A DNA stretch of 23,112 nt from Bacillota bacterium (GTDB lineage: Bacteria; Bacillota; Clostridia; Christensenellales; CAG-138), in assembly GCA_023409435.1 (NCBI GenBank), contig JAEYHP010000128.1, positions 1 through 23,112 of the forward strand, in the 5' to 3' direction. Below are positions 1 to 7,155 of this stretch, piece by piece. The notes below the pieces were generated by a model. It searched no databases and had not been told where the DNA came from. It saw only the letters and a program-made list of their open reading frames with translations. Position 1 is the first letter of the stretch, and every line of letters begins with the position of its first letter. The translations under genes were made by a program, and so were the position numbers.

Positions 1-27
1 CAGGACATCCAAATCCGTTATACTATA

Positions 28-110
28 TGGTGCGGTAGATGGGACTTGAACCCATACGCTCGCGCACACGCCCCTCAAACGTGCCTGTCTGCCAATTCCA
101 GCACTACCGC
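28..110 (-). tRNA. tRNA-Leu (anticodon GAG)
   Basis: Read on the minus strand, the acceptor halves GCGGTAG (104-110) and CTACCGC (32-38) pair perfectly. They are followed by discriminator A and an encoded CCA (28-30). The anticodon stem CACGT/GCGTG closes the loop TTGAGGG, giving anticodon GAG, which reads CUC and CUU leucine codons. A T arm ATGGG-TTCAAGT-CCCAT and an extended variable arm make this a class II tRNA, consistent with leucine. Length is 83 nt. It has its own consensus promoter immediately upstream. Confidence 0.95.
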
Positions 111-120
111 GACAGTGACT

Positions 121-150
121 ATTATACTGAATTCGAACAGGGGTTGTCAA
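121..150 (-). promoter_or_regulatory. Sigma-A promoter of tRNA-Leu
   Basis: On the minus strand there is a perfect -35 box TTGACA (145-150) and a perfect -10 box TATAAT (121-126), separated by 18 bp. The -10 box lies 10 bp upstream of the mature tRNA 5' end at 110. Confidence 0.85.
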
Positions 151-169
151 CTCATTTTTAAGCTTAATA

Positions 170-203
170 AAGCGCCCGCAAATCGGGCGGTTTTGGGCGC
201 TTT
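170..203 (-). terminator. Hairpin terminator downstream of the YARHG lipoprotein gene
   Basis: A 7-bp stem AGCGCCC/GGGCGCT (171-177 and 195-201) encloses a second possible stem GCCCG/CGGGC, so two folds compete. On the minus strand the stem is followed by a T/A-rich tail (TTTATTAAGCTTAAAAA). It lies between the lipoprotein stop at 328 and the tRNA promoter and probably insulates the two. Confidence 0.55.
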
Positions 204-327
204 GGCCGAAAGAACCCCGTACTCAAGGCGCTCTTTTTGCTCGGGATTGTTAACGCGGCATAGCCCGTCTGCCCACGCAGCATGGAATATAAGGAGGACG
301 CAAAGTGGCGGAACAAGCTGATACCCG

Positions 328-1659
328 CTACCGATTCGCCAAAGCCAGTTTCAGTTCTTTTTCGTAAGCGACAAGGAGTTCCAGATTTCTCTTTTGAAAC
401 CCATTGAATGCTTTTGATATTTGGGTATCGGATGCGCTGGTTTCTTCATACCAGCTTTGCGCGCCAAAATATTTAACATACTGTTCAGTCTTAAATATCT
501 TTCCGGATAATGCGTATATGCCGTTTCGAAGGTACTCAATTTCTTCAGGCGTAAATTGAAATAAATCCTGCCGCTGTATGTCCTGCTGGTTGAGCTTCCG
601 GATCATATTTTTTAGATCAGCGTTTTTTGCGGGATCACCCGTGCTTACCCTGAGGACCACGGATTTAGAAAACGCCACCGCTAAAGTGCTGTTTTTTGAA
701 AGGAGCTCATAGCTTTCCTCGGAACCAACCCAATCATAGAGCTGCCTCGCGGGGCTGCCCTCCGGCGTATCCGCGCGAATTACAACATAAGAAGTGGTCA
801 GAAAAGGATAAGCGCCCGAAGCGAAATTCTCCGTCGTGGGCGCGTAACCGTCGACTGAGAACAGCTTAAGCGTAGAGCTGCCAAACTCGCTGTCAATGTA
901 CGACATAATGTTAAATCCAATGGAATATTGATTCAGGAGCACGTTGCGCGTTATGGTACCCATATCTTCATCCATGTTATAAGTGGTTTCCCGCTGCGTC
1001 ACAGTCGGATCGATTTCTCCCTCTTTGAAATCCATAGCGGAAAAATCAGGCATGTCATGGCCTTCCCATACCAGGCTTTCAAATAAGCGCTGGCTGCCCG
1101 ACTCCGGGTTACGTATGTAGACGATGATATCTGCATTTTCTCCGCCCACATGTTCCCAATTTTCAATTTTGCCGCTGTAGATGGACCGGATTTGCTCAGA
1201 GGTTAGATTTGTTACGGCATTTTCTTCGTTGCCCATGAACACCAGCCCATCATAGCCATATATTTTCATTTCAATGTCAACGCCTTTTTCGGCGAGGTAG
1301 GCCAGCTCATCCTGCGTCGGAGCTACAAGAAACACGATATCCACCGTGCCGTCAGCCAAATTCAGCCAGGCCTCGTGCGTCTTGGACGCCAAAGGTTCGG
1401 GGCCGACATATCCGTATGTTTTTGTAAATAATTCATAGATTGCTGCCGTTATCGGCTTTCGGGCAGTGGAACTGTCGATTTGAGGAAGCTGCGGATGCGG
1501 TTGCGGCGCAGGCACAGGCGTCGCAGATGGCGGCGCCGGGGACGCTGTCTCTTCCGCAGGTGGCGGACTTATGACGTCGCTGCATGCGGGCAACAGCATG
1601 AATATCAAAACAAAGAAAATGGCGAGCACGATGTGATATCGTCTGGTAGAACCCATCAT
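328..1659 (-). CDS. PstS-like substrate-binding lipoprotein with C-terminal YARHG domain
   Basis: The protein has 443 residues if translation starts at the first of two tandem ATGs, 5 nt after an AGGAGG ribosome site (1665-1670). The open frame runs on to 1710, but the extra 17 codons overlap the promoter. Residues 1-26 form a lipoprotein signal ending in LLPAC (Cys26), followed by a Pro/Ala-rich linker (about 31-60). Residues about 65-340 resemble PstS-type phosphate-binding proteins (PBP-like family): the segment LTSEQIRSIYSGKIENW at about 152-168 is characteristic, as is NPESGSQRLFE (184-194). Residues about 371-435 resemble a YARHG domain (RNGIYALSGKIF, then YFGAQSWY). No pstC, pstA or pstB permease genes are adjacent, so the protein could be an orphan sensor or phosphate scavenger. 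The ligand is not proven. Confidence 0.85.
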   Translation of the reverse strand: MMGSTRRYHIVLAIFFVLIFMLLPACSDVISPPPAEETASPAPPSATPVPAPQPHPQLPQIDSSTARKPITAAIYELFTKTYGYVGPEPLASKTHEAWLNLADGTVDIVFLVAPTQDELAYLAEKGVDIEMKIYGYDGLVFMGNEENAVTNLTSEQIRSIYSGKIENWEHVGGENADIIVYIRNPESGSQRLFESLVWEGHDMPDFSAMDFKEGEIDPTVTQRETTYNMDEDMGTITRNVLLNQYSIGFNIMSYIDSEFGSSTLKLFSVDGYAPTTENFASGAYPFLTTSYVVIRADTPEGSPARQLYDWVGSEESYELLSKNSTLAVAFSKSVVLRVSTGDPAKNADLKNMIRKLNQQDIQRQDLFQFTPEEIEYLRNGIYALSGKIFKTEQYVKYFGAQSWYEETSASDTQISKAFNGFQKRNLELLVAYEKELKLALANR

Positions 1660-1682
1660 GATCCCCTCCTTTTGATAAAATG

Positions 1683-1710
1683 AGTTTAATACGCCGACAC
1701 AATATGTCAA
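1683..1710 (-). promoter_or_regulatory. Promoter of the PstS-like lipoprotein gene
   Basis: The minus strand carries a perfect TTGACA (1705-1710) and, after a 16-bp spacer, TAAACT (1683-1688, 4 of 6 matches to TATAAT). It sits just before the AGGAGG site at 1665-1670, leaving a very short leader. This supports the start codon at 1659 over one at 1710. Confidence 0.6.
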
Positions 1711-1963
1711 GTATAAATGGAAGAACAGGGATATATCGTATTATATCTGATTTGCCCGTAAATAAGTCTATAGGCTATCTGAAAAAAACTATTGATTTGC
1801 TAAGCGAGCCAGAAAACGAAGTCCCCCACCGTAGACTTCACGGCTTATCCTGCTGGCCTCGGCAAGCGCCTCATCCGAAATACACGATTAAGTGAATAAG
1901 CGAGTTTTATCGGGGTGCCGGTGGTCTGCGGGCCGGGGCTTGCCCTAAAAGGTAACTGCAGTC

Positions 1964-2397
1964 TTGGGGGTAAAGTCGTTTTGGTTCTGCCATATGGCTG
2001 CGGGGTGTGTCCCGATTATACCAGGATTGATGCTGCTGGTGCTTCAGTATGTAGAGAGGGGCTCGCTTTTTACAAAACCTTGGGCGGCGCCGCTGATTTT
2101 CGGATGGCCGGCGGTAATCTTTTTAATCTTTTTCCTCTATGTATTGATCAAAAACATAATGGCGGCAAAGCTAAAGAATAAGCAGCTTCCGGTGATCGGC
2201 TGGAACGGAGAATAGGCTGCTTTCGGTTCGATGCTTCCTGCTTGTCGCAGGGGCACGCGAGCGCGGATTATACCCACTCCGGGTTAGATATAAAGGCCAT
2301 TGAAACGAGCGGCCCTGAACTTGATCGAATAAAACAGTTTGGCCGCGCTATACTAAAACCGACTGCCTGCCTAGGGGATGAATGGGGCATAAGGTAG
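1964..2397 (+). pseudogene. Probable decayed coding region (membrane-protein fragment and following open stretch)
   Basis: This is part of a 700-base stretch (1711-2411) without a convincing intact gene. One frame from a TTG at 1964 to 2215 encodes a peptide with two hydrophobic segments (IPGLMLLVLQYV and FGWPAVIFLIFFLYVLI) and a basic tail, ending WNGE. No good ribosome site precedes it. A second frame is open from 2182 to the TAG at 2395-2397 and reads like protein (for example HSGLDIKAIETSGPELDRI), but has no proper start. The two overlap in different frames, as expected of a gene broken by frameshift, although they may be unrelated. On the minus strand, about 1793-1888 gives a short helical peptide (DEALAEASRISREVY) that may be another remnant. 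I recognise no family. Confidence 0.3.
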
Positions 2398-2411
2398 GTC
2401 TCGGAGGGCGT

Positions 2412-2570
2412 ATGAGCACGAAAAAGGATAATATAGACTTCCCCCTAATGGATGTCAATCAGCTGCTGCCATTTGACGTACCCCTGCAGCCGGGCGGCGA
2501 GGTGCCGCTATCGGTGATTGAGAAGGGCCTTGTGAAAATGGTAATCGAAAATCCTGATGAAACCCCGTAA
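2412..2570 (+). CDS. Small hypothetical protein, 52 aa
   Basis: The ATG at 2412 follows a GGAGGG ribosome site by 3-4 nt; an in-frame start at 2382 lacks one. The product has 52 residues, is acidic and soluble, and has no signal peptide or membrane segment. It starts MSTKKDNIDFPLMDVNQLLP, continues with a Pro/Gly segment (PLQPGGEVPLS) and ends NPDETP. A good intrinsic terminator 75 bases downstream supports a real short transcript. I recognise no family. It could also be the surviving end of a larger decayed gene, since the sequence just upstream looks degraded. Confidence 0.5.
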   Translation: MSTKKDNIDFPLMDVNQLLPFDVPLQPGGEVPLSVIEKGLVKMVIENPDETP

Positions 2571-2645
2571 ACTGCCTTGCTGAACATGAGGCGGTTCTAT
2601 GCAGCAGCGTCGATCCGTTTAGGTTGAACAATGGACATTATAAAT

Positions 2646-2678
2646 AACCGGCCTGTTATCGTACCAGCCCGGTTTTTT
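2646..2678 (+). terminator. Intrinsic terminator after the 52-aa ORF
   Basis: The stem AACCGG-C-CTG pairs with CAG-C-CCGGTT around a loop of about nine bases, with one C-C mismatch. The stem is followed directly by TTTTTT (2673-2678), reading on the plus strand. Confidence 0.75.
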
Positions 2679-2680
2679 GT

Positions 2681-2710
2681 TTGTTATAGATTATTTTGTA
2701 TCTTTATAGT
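2681..2710 (+). promoter_or_regulatory. Possible promoter of the gamma-glutamyltransferase gene
   Basis: TTGTTA (2681-2686) and TATAGT (2705-2710) are separated by 18 bp, with TATGAT overlapping just downstream. A TATAAA at 2776-2781 with TCGACA 18 bp upstream is an alternative, but it would place transcription start about 5 nt before the ATG and leave no room for the ribosome site. Confidence 0.35.
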
Positions 2711-2723
2711 ATGATTTCCATAT

Positions 2724-2739
2724 CAAAATTGCAATTTTG
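2724..2739. promoter_or_regulatory. Perfect 16-bp palindrome, candidate operator
   Basis: CAAAATTGCAATTTTG is its own reverse complement. It sits just downstream of the best candidate -10 box and 54 bases before the gamma-glutamyltransferase start. This is the expected place and shape for a dimeric repressor site. It is not followed by a T-run and is AT-rich, so it is unlikely to be a terminator. Confidence 0.45.
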
Positions 2740-2792
2740 TGAAACAGTCGGTCGACAGTACAATCGTGGATATGCTATAAAAGGAACAAACA

Positions 2793-4691
2793 ATGAAAAA
2801 GTTTTTAAAGATCCTGAAATGGCTCGGTTTGTCGCTTTTGTCTTTCATTTTGATCTTAGCCGCGGTTTATTTGTTTCTGCCCAAAGGGCCAAGGGAATCC
2901 GTAGCGTTTGACGATCCCTACCATACGGCAAGAAACGCGGTCGTATCACAGGAGTACATGGCGTCCACCGGAACGCCGTGGGCGACGAAGGCAGCTATGG
3001 ACGCTATGGGAAAAGGCGGAAACGCATTTGACGGCGCGATGTCCGCTTTGTTGACGTTGAATGTGACATTCAGCCAGGCCGCAAGCTTTCCGGGCGTTGC
3101 GCCGATTCTGATCTATGACGCGGAAAATCAGGAAGTAAAAAGCTATATCGGAGCGGGCAAGGCGCCCCAAAATGCAACGGTTGAATATTTTCAATCAAAA
3201 GGGTATGACAATGTCCCCAAATATAAGCTTATCGCCCAACTGCTGCCCGCATCGCCGGATGTGCTTATCGCTATCCTGAAAGAACATGGGACGATGAGCT
3301 TTACCGAAATATGCGAACCCGCGATCCGCATCGCGAAAGAAGGGGTGCCTGCCCATTATCAACTGCTGCATGATATGGACTTGAACCTGGTCGAAAGAGC
3401 CGGATTGACCGTTCTGATGCCGTATAATTCCGAGGTGTACTTTAGCGGGGAATGGTGGATACCGCTTCACCACAACGACCGGATCGTGTTGGATGACCTT
3501 GCAAACACCCTGCAGGAGCTGTGTGATGAAGAGCAAAGGGTCCTTGCCGCCGGAGGGAGCAGGGAAGAGGCGCTGGACGCGGTGAGGGATTATTTTTATA
3601 GTGGCCCGGTCGCAGCGACAATTTCCGCGTACCATCAGGAAAACGGCGGCCTCATTACGATGGAGGATTTGAGCGGGTACAGTGGCGGCTGGGAAAAGCC
3701 CTTGTCCGGCGCTTTCGGTGAATACACGATATTCTCTAACGATACCTGGAACCAGGGCGGCGTCGTCCCGATGGCGCTGCAAATTCTCGACGGGATCGAC
3801 TTAAAATCCATGGGGCACAACTCCCCCGAATACATTCATACCGTGATCCAGGCCATTGAACTCGCAATGGCGGACAGGGAAGCATACTTCGGCGATCCCG
3901 CATTCGTTGACATCCCCACAGAAGCGCTGCTGTCTCTCCAATATGCAAAGGAGCGCCGTACGCTGATGACCCCCGGAAAGGCATTCGGGCAAATGCCGCC
4001 AAAGGGCGACCCGTATTCCTATCAGGGAACCGATACGGCGATGGTTATTCCGAAACTTGAGAGCCCTAAGCCGACCTTGACCGCGCCGCAGGATACGCAA
4101 AGCTTTGGAAAAGACACGAGCTATATTACAGTGGTGGATAAGGATGGCAACGCCGTTTCGCTTACGCCCAGCGATTTTCCGGAATCCCCGATGATTCCGG
4201 GTACGGGCCTTAACCTTGGCACAAGGATGAACCAGTTTTATATTGATGAAAGCCATCCGAACAGGTTGATGCCGGGCAAAAGGCCCAGAATCACGCCGAA
4301 TCCCAGCATGGTGCTAAAAAACGGAGAGTTGTTCATGTCCTTCGGTACGCCGGGCGGCGAGTCTCAAACGCAGGCGATCATTCAGGTTTTCTTGAATGTC
4401 ACGGTTTTCGGTATGGACCCTCAGCAGGCGATCAGCGCTCCGAGATTTATCTCGCTCAATTGGCCGAATTCTTTTGCGCCGCATGAGTATTTCCCGGGAC
4501 TGATCGAGTTGGAGGCGTCCGTTTACGACGCCTGCGGCGAACAGTTGAAAGAGATGGGGTATAAAGTCAACAGGCTTGACGACTGGGACAACAAGTTCGG
4601 CGCCGTATGCGCAATCGTAAAGGATCCTGGGACCGGGAAGCTGATTGGCGGAGCAGACCCCCGGGAGGAGTCCTGGGCAGAAGGCAAATAA
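2793..4691 (+). CDS. Membrane-anchored gamma-glutamyltransferase family protein
   Basis: The product has 632 residues; the ATG follows AAGGA by 7 nt. Residues 7-30 form one hydrophobic helix with no signal-peptidase or lipobox site, so it is probably an N-terminal anchor displaying the enzyme outside the cell. The rest matches the GGT family (Ntn hydrolase that makes itself active by autocleavage and transfers or hydrolyses gamma-glutamyl groups, e.g. of glutathione). GGNAFD lies at 75-80 and the catalytic-threonine segment DTSYITVVDKDGNAVSLT at 441-458, so cleavage would expose Thr442. The C-terminal GTPGGESQTQ (518-527) matches the family GSPGG motif. The Ser-Ser pair following RP in E. coli Ggt is replaced here (RPRITPNPS, 497-505), so substrate preference may differ. 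It stands alone between terminators. Confidence 0.9.
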   Translation: MKKFLKILKWLGLSLLSFILILAAVYLFLPKGPRESVAFDDPYHTARNAVVSQEYMASTGTPWATKAAMDAMGKGGNAFDGAMSALLTLNVTFSQAASFPGVAPILIYDAENQEVKSYIGAGKAPQNATVEYFQSKGYDNVPKYKLIAQLLPASPDVLIAILKEHGTMSFTEICEPAIRIAKEGVPAHYQLLHDMDLNLVERAGLTVLMPYNSEVYFSGEWWIPLHHNDRIVLDDLANTLQELCDEEQRVLAAGGSREEALDAVRDYFYSGPVAATISAYHQENGGLITMEDLSGYSGGWEKPLSGAFGEYTIFSNDTWNQGGVVPMALQILDGIDLKSMGHNSPEYIHTVIQAIELAMADREAYFGDPAFVDIPTEALLSLQYAKERRTLMTPGKAFGQMPPKGDPYSYQGTDTAMVIPKLESPKPTLTAPQDTQSFGKDTSYITVVDKDGNAVSLTPSDFPESPMIPGTGLNLGTRMNQFYIDESHPNRLMPGKRPRITPNPSMVLKNGELFMSFGTPGGESQTQAIIQVFLNVTVFGMDPQQAISAPRFISLNWPNSFAPHEYFPGLIELEASVYDACGEQLKEMGYKVNRLDDWDNKFGAVCAIVKDPGTGKLIGGADPREESWAEGK

Positions 4692-4700
4692 CGTTTCAAT

Positions 4701-4751
4701 ATGGAATACAAAGGCATGATGAAGTTATTCACCATGCCTTTCGATTTCCAT
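4701..4751. terminator. Bidirectional hairpin between convergent genes
   Basis: The arms AAAGGCATG (4710-4718) and CATGCCTTT (4733-4741) pair perfectly over 9 bp. The stem is extended outside small bulges by ATGGAA (4701-4706) and TTCCAT (4746-4751). It lies between the convergent gamma-glutamyltransferase and LytR-CpsA-Psr genes. The T-runs on either side are short, so termination strength is uncertain. Confidence 0.6.
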
Positions 4752-4767
4752 TCTTGGTTTCTATTTT

Positions 4768-5742
4768 CTATTGGGCGTTATAGAGCGTTTCCCGCAGCAG
4801 CGCCCCATTGCGGGGGATATCCGCCTGAAGTTCTTCTCCGTTTGCCTCAACGGTTTTCCAGCTATCCTCGCAAGGGAGTATCAGGCTGCGGTATTCAATC
4901 TCTTCCGCCTTAAGGATTTCATACCCCCAATCATGCAGCGCTATAAAATCCAAATTGGTTTGAATGTTGCTGAAAATCAGGCTCAGCAGCGGGACCATGG
5001 CCTCCCTGGTGGCGGTTTTCCGCATGTTTATAATCGCGGAATGGATCAGCGCCAGGCTGCGCTCAAGGTTGCCCAGAGGCTTCTGATCGCTGAGATTATC
5101 CATAGCATGTACCATGCTCTGCATTCCGGTAAGGGTCGCCGGGCCAGCCTGCAGGCCTTCGCCGTTTTCTCCCAGGGCGTCGTTGATATAGCTGGCCTCG
5201 CTTGGCGTCAGCTCTATTGGGATGCCCCCCAAGAGCTCGATCATGGCTGCCAGGGAGTGGGTGTCCGTACAGGCATAACTCTGCAGATCCAACCCGAAGT
5301 TCTGGTTCATGGTATTTACCAGCAGGCCGGGGCCACCCAGGGCATAGGCCTCGCCCAGGCTTTTTTGCCCGTACCCCTCTACGTCCACCATGGTTTTACT
5401 GGCCAGGGCAACAATGGTCAGCTTTTGTTCCAAGGCGTTGAAGGAGGCGATGAACACCATGTCGGCTGGCGCGTTCTGACCCAGGGGCTGGTTTTGCACG
5501 GCGATAAGCACGCTAATGATATATTTGTCGATCTGCTCCTTGGAGTAGACCTCTACCTGCTGGCCCTCCTGCCCGTTCTGGGTGTTCCAGCCCGATATTT
5601 TGCTGATGCGAAAAAGCAGCACTCCGCCAAGAACGATTCCAGCCAGCGTGATTCCCCCTAAGGACCAGATGGCCCGGATAAGCCAAAATCGAAGGTCCCG
5701 GGCTTTGGATTTAACCGTTATCTTATCGTTTCTCCCGTTCAA
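4768..5742 (-). CDS. Divergent LytR-CpsA-Psr (LCP) family membrane protein
   Basis: The protein has 324 residues and probably starts at a TTG (5740-5742) that overlaps the TGA of the upstream gene. A GGAGG sits about ten bases before it, inside that gene, so the two are translationally coupled. A cytoplasmic basic N-terminus is followed by a membrane helix (about 26-45) and an extracytoplasmic domain. Residues about 90-240 match the LCP fold (ADMVFIASFNALEQKLTIVAL, then GEAYALGGPGLLVNTMNQNFGLDL, LLGGIPIEL). LCP enzymes attach undecaprenyl-linked glycopolymers such as teichoic acid to peptidoglycan. The Arg-Asp pair that usually follows the second strand is Ser115-Lys116 here, and the later Arg-rich helix is altered (LERSLALIHSAI), so catalysis in the usual way is doubtful. 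Confidence 0.75.
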   Translation of the reverse strand: MNGRNDKITVKSKARDLRFWLIRAIWSLGGITLAGIVLGGVLLFRISKISGWNTQNGQEGQQVEVYSKEQIDKYIISVLIAVQNQPLGQNAPADMVFIASFNALEQKLTIVALASKTMVDVEGYGQKSLGEAYALGGPGLLVNTMNQNFGLDLQSYACTDTHSLAAMIELLGGIPIELTPSEASYINDALGENGEGLQAGPATLTGMQSMVHAMDNLSDQKPLGNLERSLALIHSAIINMRKTATREAMVPLLSLIFSNIQTNLDFIALHDWGYEILKAEEIEYRSLILPCEDSWKTVEANGEELQADIPRNGALLRETLYNAQ

Positions 5743-6920
5743 TTTGCGATATCCTCCGGCGATGGCGTAGGCTCTTGAGTAGGCGATGGCGTGGGCTCAA
5801 ACAGCTGCTCCGGCGCCAGGTAATTCCCAATGGTCATCATATCCGGCAGGTTGCGGGCGTCTCCTTCGCCCGAAGGCTGGTTGATGATTTTGCCGTTGAA
5901 TACCATGATGGCGCTTCCGCCGCCGTCCAGATTATAGGCTTCCGTCAGACCCAGGCGGAGGGAAAGATCGATCATTTCCTTAAAATTCATGCCGATGGAG
6001 TAGCCCTTTTGCCGGCCGTCTATCATAACAATGCAATAATGTCCCGGCTCATAATAGCCCAGGATGCAGCGGGGGTTGCGTCCCTGGCCTTTGACGTCCT
6101 TTGCCGCTTTTCCGTTGCGCACCAGCGTAGGCCCAAACTGCCAGCCCTGCCAGGCGCCTTGCTCCATGGCGGTAACGGAACGGAAGGTATCGTATTCCTC
6201 CGTAATCATCTGCCCATCGTAATACAGCACACAAGTGGCTCGCTGCGGCCTTGGCTCTTCTGTCGGCAGCGGCGTGGCTGTCGGGATGCCCAGGTCCAAT
6301 TCAGGCGTAAGCGAAGGCGTAGGGGTAAGGGTGAGAGCAGGGGCAGGGGTGGGAGTGGGGGTAGGAGTGGGGCGCAAATTGGCCTTGCGGTACAGTACGC
6401 CGTTGCGAAGTACAAGCCCGCCCAGGAAATCCCCGTTTACGGCCAAAATGGCATTGTTGTCCTGCGCGATTTTTTCCGCGGACTCCCGTTTGCCCTGGTA
6501 CTCGCCGCTGGAGAAGGCCGTCCGGAAACAGTTGATGTTCCGCATCCAAATATCGGCGACATAATACGTGACGCCATCCTCTTCCACCTTGTCCACGGCT
6601 ATTCGCAGCTCATCGGTTTGGTAGCTGTATTCCGCGTACAACCCTGTGTCATAATCCGGGAAGCGCACGTTAGCAATATCCCCCGGTAGGGGCCTGCGGG
6701 TGGGGACAGGGGTAGGCGCGAGGGTGGGTGCGGGCGTGGGAAGGGGAGTGGGTTGCAACACAGGCAAGGGGGCGGCCTGCGCGGATAAGCGCATGTTTTT
6801 CTGCTGCTCCTGGTAAACCCGCCCGAGCAGATAATCGGCATACACCACCGCAAAGGAGGTGAGCGTTAAAAAACCCGCTATGATGCAGAGCGTAACGGTT
6901 TTGATTTTCCGGCGATTCAT
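5739..6920 (-). CDS. Phosphodiester glycosidase family (NAGPA domain) protein with Pro/Thr linkers
   Basis: The protein has 393 residues; the ATG follows GGAAG. A membrane helix (9-29) anchors the N-terminus, and a Pro/Thr-rich stalk (about 51-78) carries the domain outside the cell. Residues about 95-370 match the NAGPA/phosphodiester glycosidase family: VNGDF (161-165), then FGPTLVRNGK (262-271), RNPRCILGYY and the hallmark YNLDGGGSAIMVFNGKIINQ (329-348). Family members cleave sugar phosphodiesters (e.g. N-acetylglucosamine-1-phosphodiester). A second Pro/Thr linker (184-224) is inserted within the domain and a third follows it (375-388). It is the first gene of a two-gene unit with the LCP protein, so a joint role with wall glycopolymers is likely but inferred. 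Confidence 0.85.
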   Translation of the reverse strand: MNRRKIKTVTLCIIAGFLTLTSFAVVYADYLLGRVYQEQQKNMRLSAQAAPLPVLQPTPLPTPAPTLAPTPVPTRRPLPGDIANVRFPDYDTGLYAEYSYQTDELRIAVDKVEEDGVTYYVADIWMRNINCFRTAFSSGEYQGKRESAEKIAQDNNAILAVNGDFLGGLVLRNGVLYRKANLRPTPTPTPTPAPALTLTPTPSLTPELDLGIPTATPLPTEEPRPQRATCVLYYDGQMITEEYDTFRSVTAMEQGAWQGWQFGPTLVRNGKAAKDVKGQGRNPRCILGYYEPGHYCIVMIDGRQKGYSIGMNFKEMIDLSLRLGLTEAYNLDGGGSAIMVFNGKIINQPSGEGDARNLPDMMTIGNYLAPEQLFEPTPSPTQEPTPSPEDIAN

Positions 6921-7001
6921 GCTTCTTCCATTACTTCCTGTACAAAAAATTCACCTTAGCCGTCGGCCTGAGGCAAAGACGGAGGATATTATTCCGTGGG
7001 T

Positions 7002-7030
7002 ATTATATCTTTTATTTCTTGATTGAACAA
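7002..7030 (-). promoter_or_regulatory. Promoter of the phosphodiester glycosidase-LCP operon
   Basis: The minus strand has TTGTTC (7025-7030), a 17-bp spacer and a perfect TATAAT (7002-7007). The leader of about 75 nt contains two short inverted repeats (CCGTC/GACGG at 6961-6983 and ACGGA/TCCGT at 6979-6997) that overlap and could form alternative folds. Confidence 0.7.
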
Positions 7031-7082
7031 GGCTTATCCGTGGTGAACATGCGTGCCAAGAAATATCATGTCCATCCGAACG

Positions 7083-7112
7083 AAAAGCTGCCCGAATGCG
7101 TTCGGGCAGCTT
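7083..7112 (-). terminator. Terminator closing the nucleoside-utilisation cluster
   Basis: A perfect 12-bp stem AAGCTGCCCGAA/TTCGGGCAGCTT (7085-7096 and 7101-7112) has a four-base loop. On the minus strand its last bases run into TTTTCG. It lies 44 bases beyond the stop of the last permease gene. Confidence 0.85.
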
Positions 7113-7155
7113 ACTGACATTTTAAGTGGCGGGCAGCATACTTACCCTGTTTCCG

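Noticed and set aside
305..367. 20-codon GTG frame with a very good AAGGAGG site seven bases upstream
   Set aside because: It is too short, overlaps the lipoprotein gene on the other strand and has no terminator; the ribosome-like site may be the remains of a lost gene.
4771..5661. Long plus-strand open frame (296 codons) opposite the LCP gene
   Set aside because: It is antisense to a gene with clear family motifs, has no ribosome site, and its product is rich in His, Gln and Arg as expected of a mirror frame.
6290..6380. Repeat DNA in the glycosidase gene as a CRISPR or tandem-repeat array
   Set aside because: It encodes a Pro/Thr linker in frame; units are short and irregular and have no spacers.
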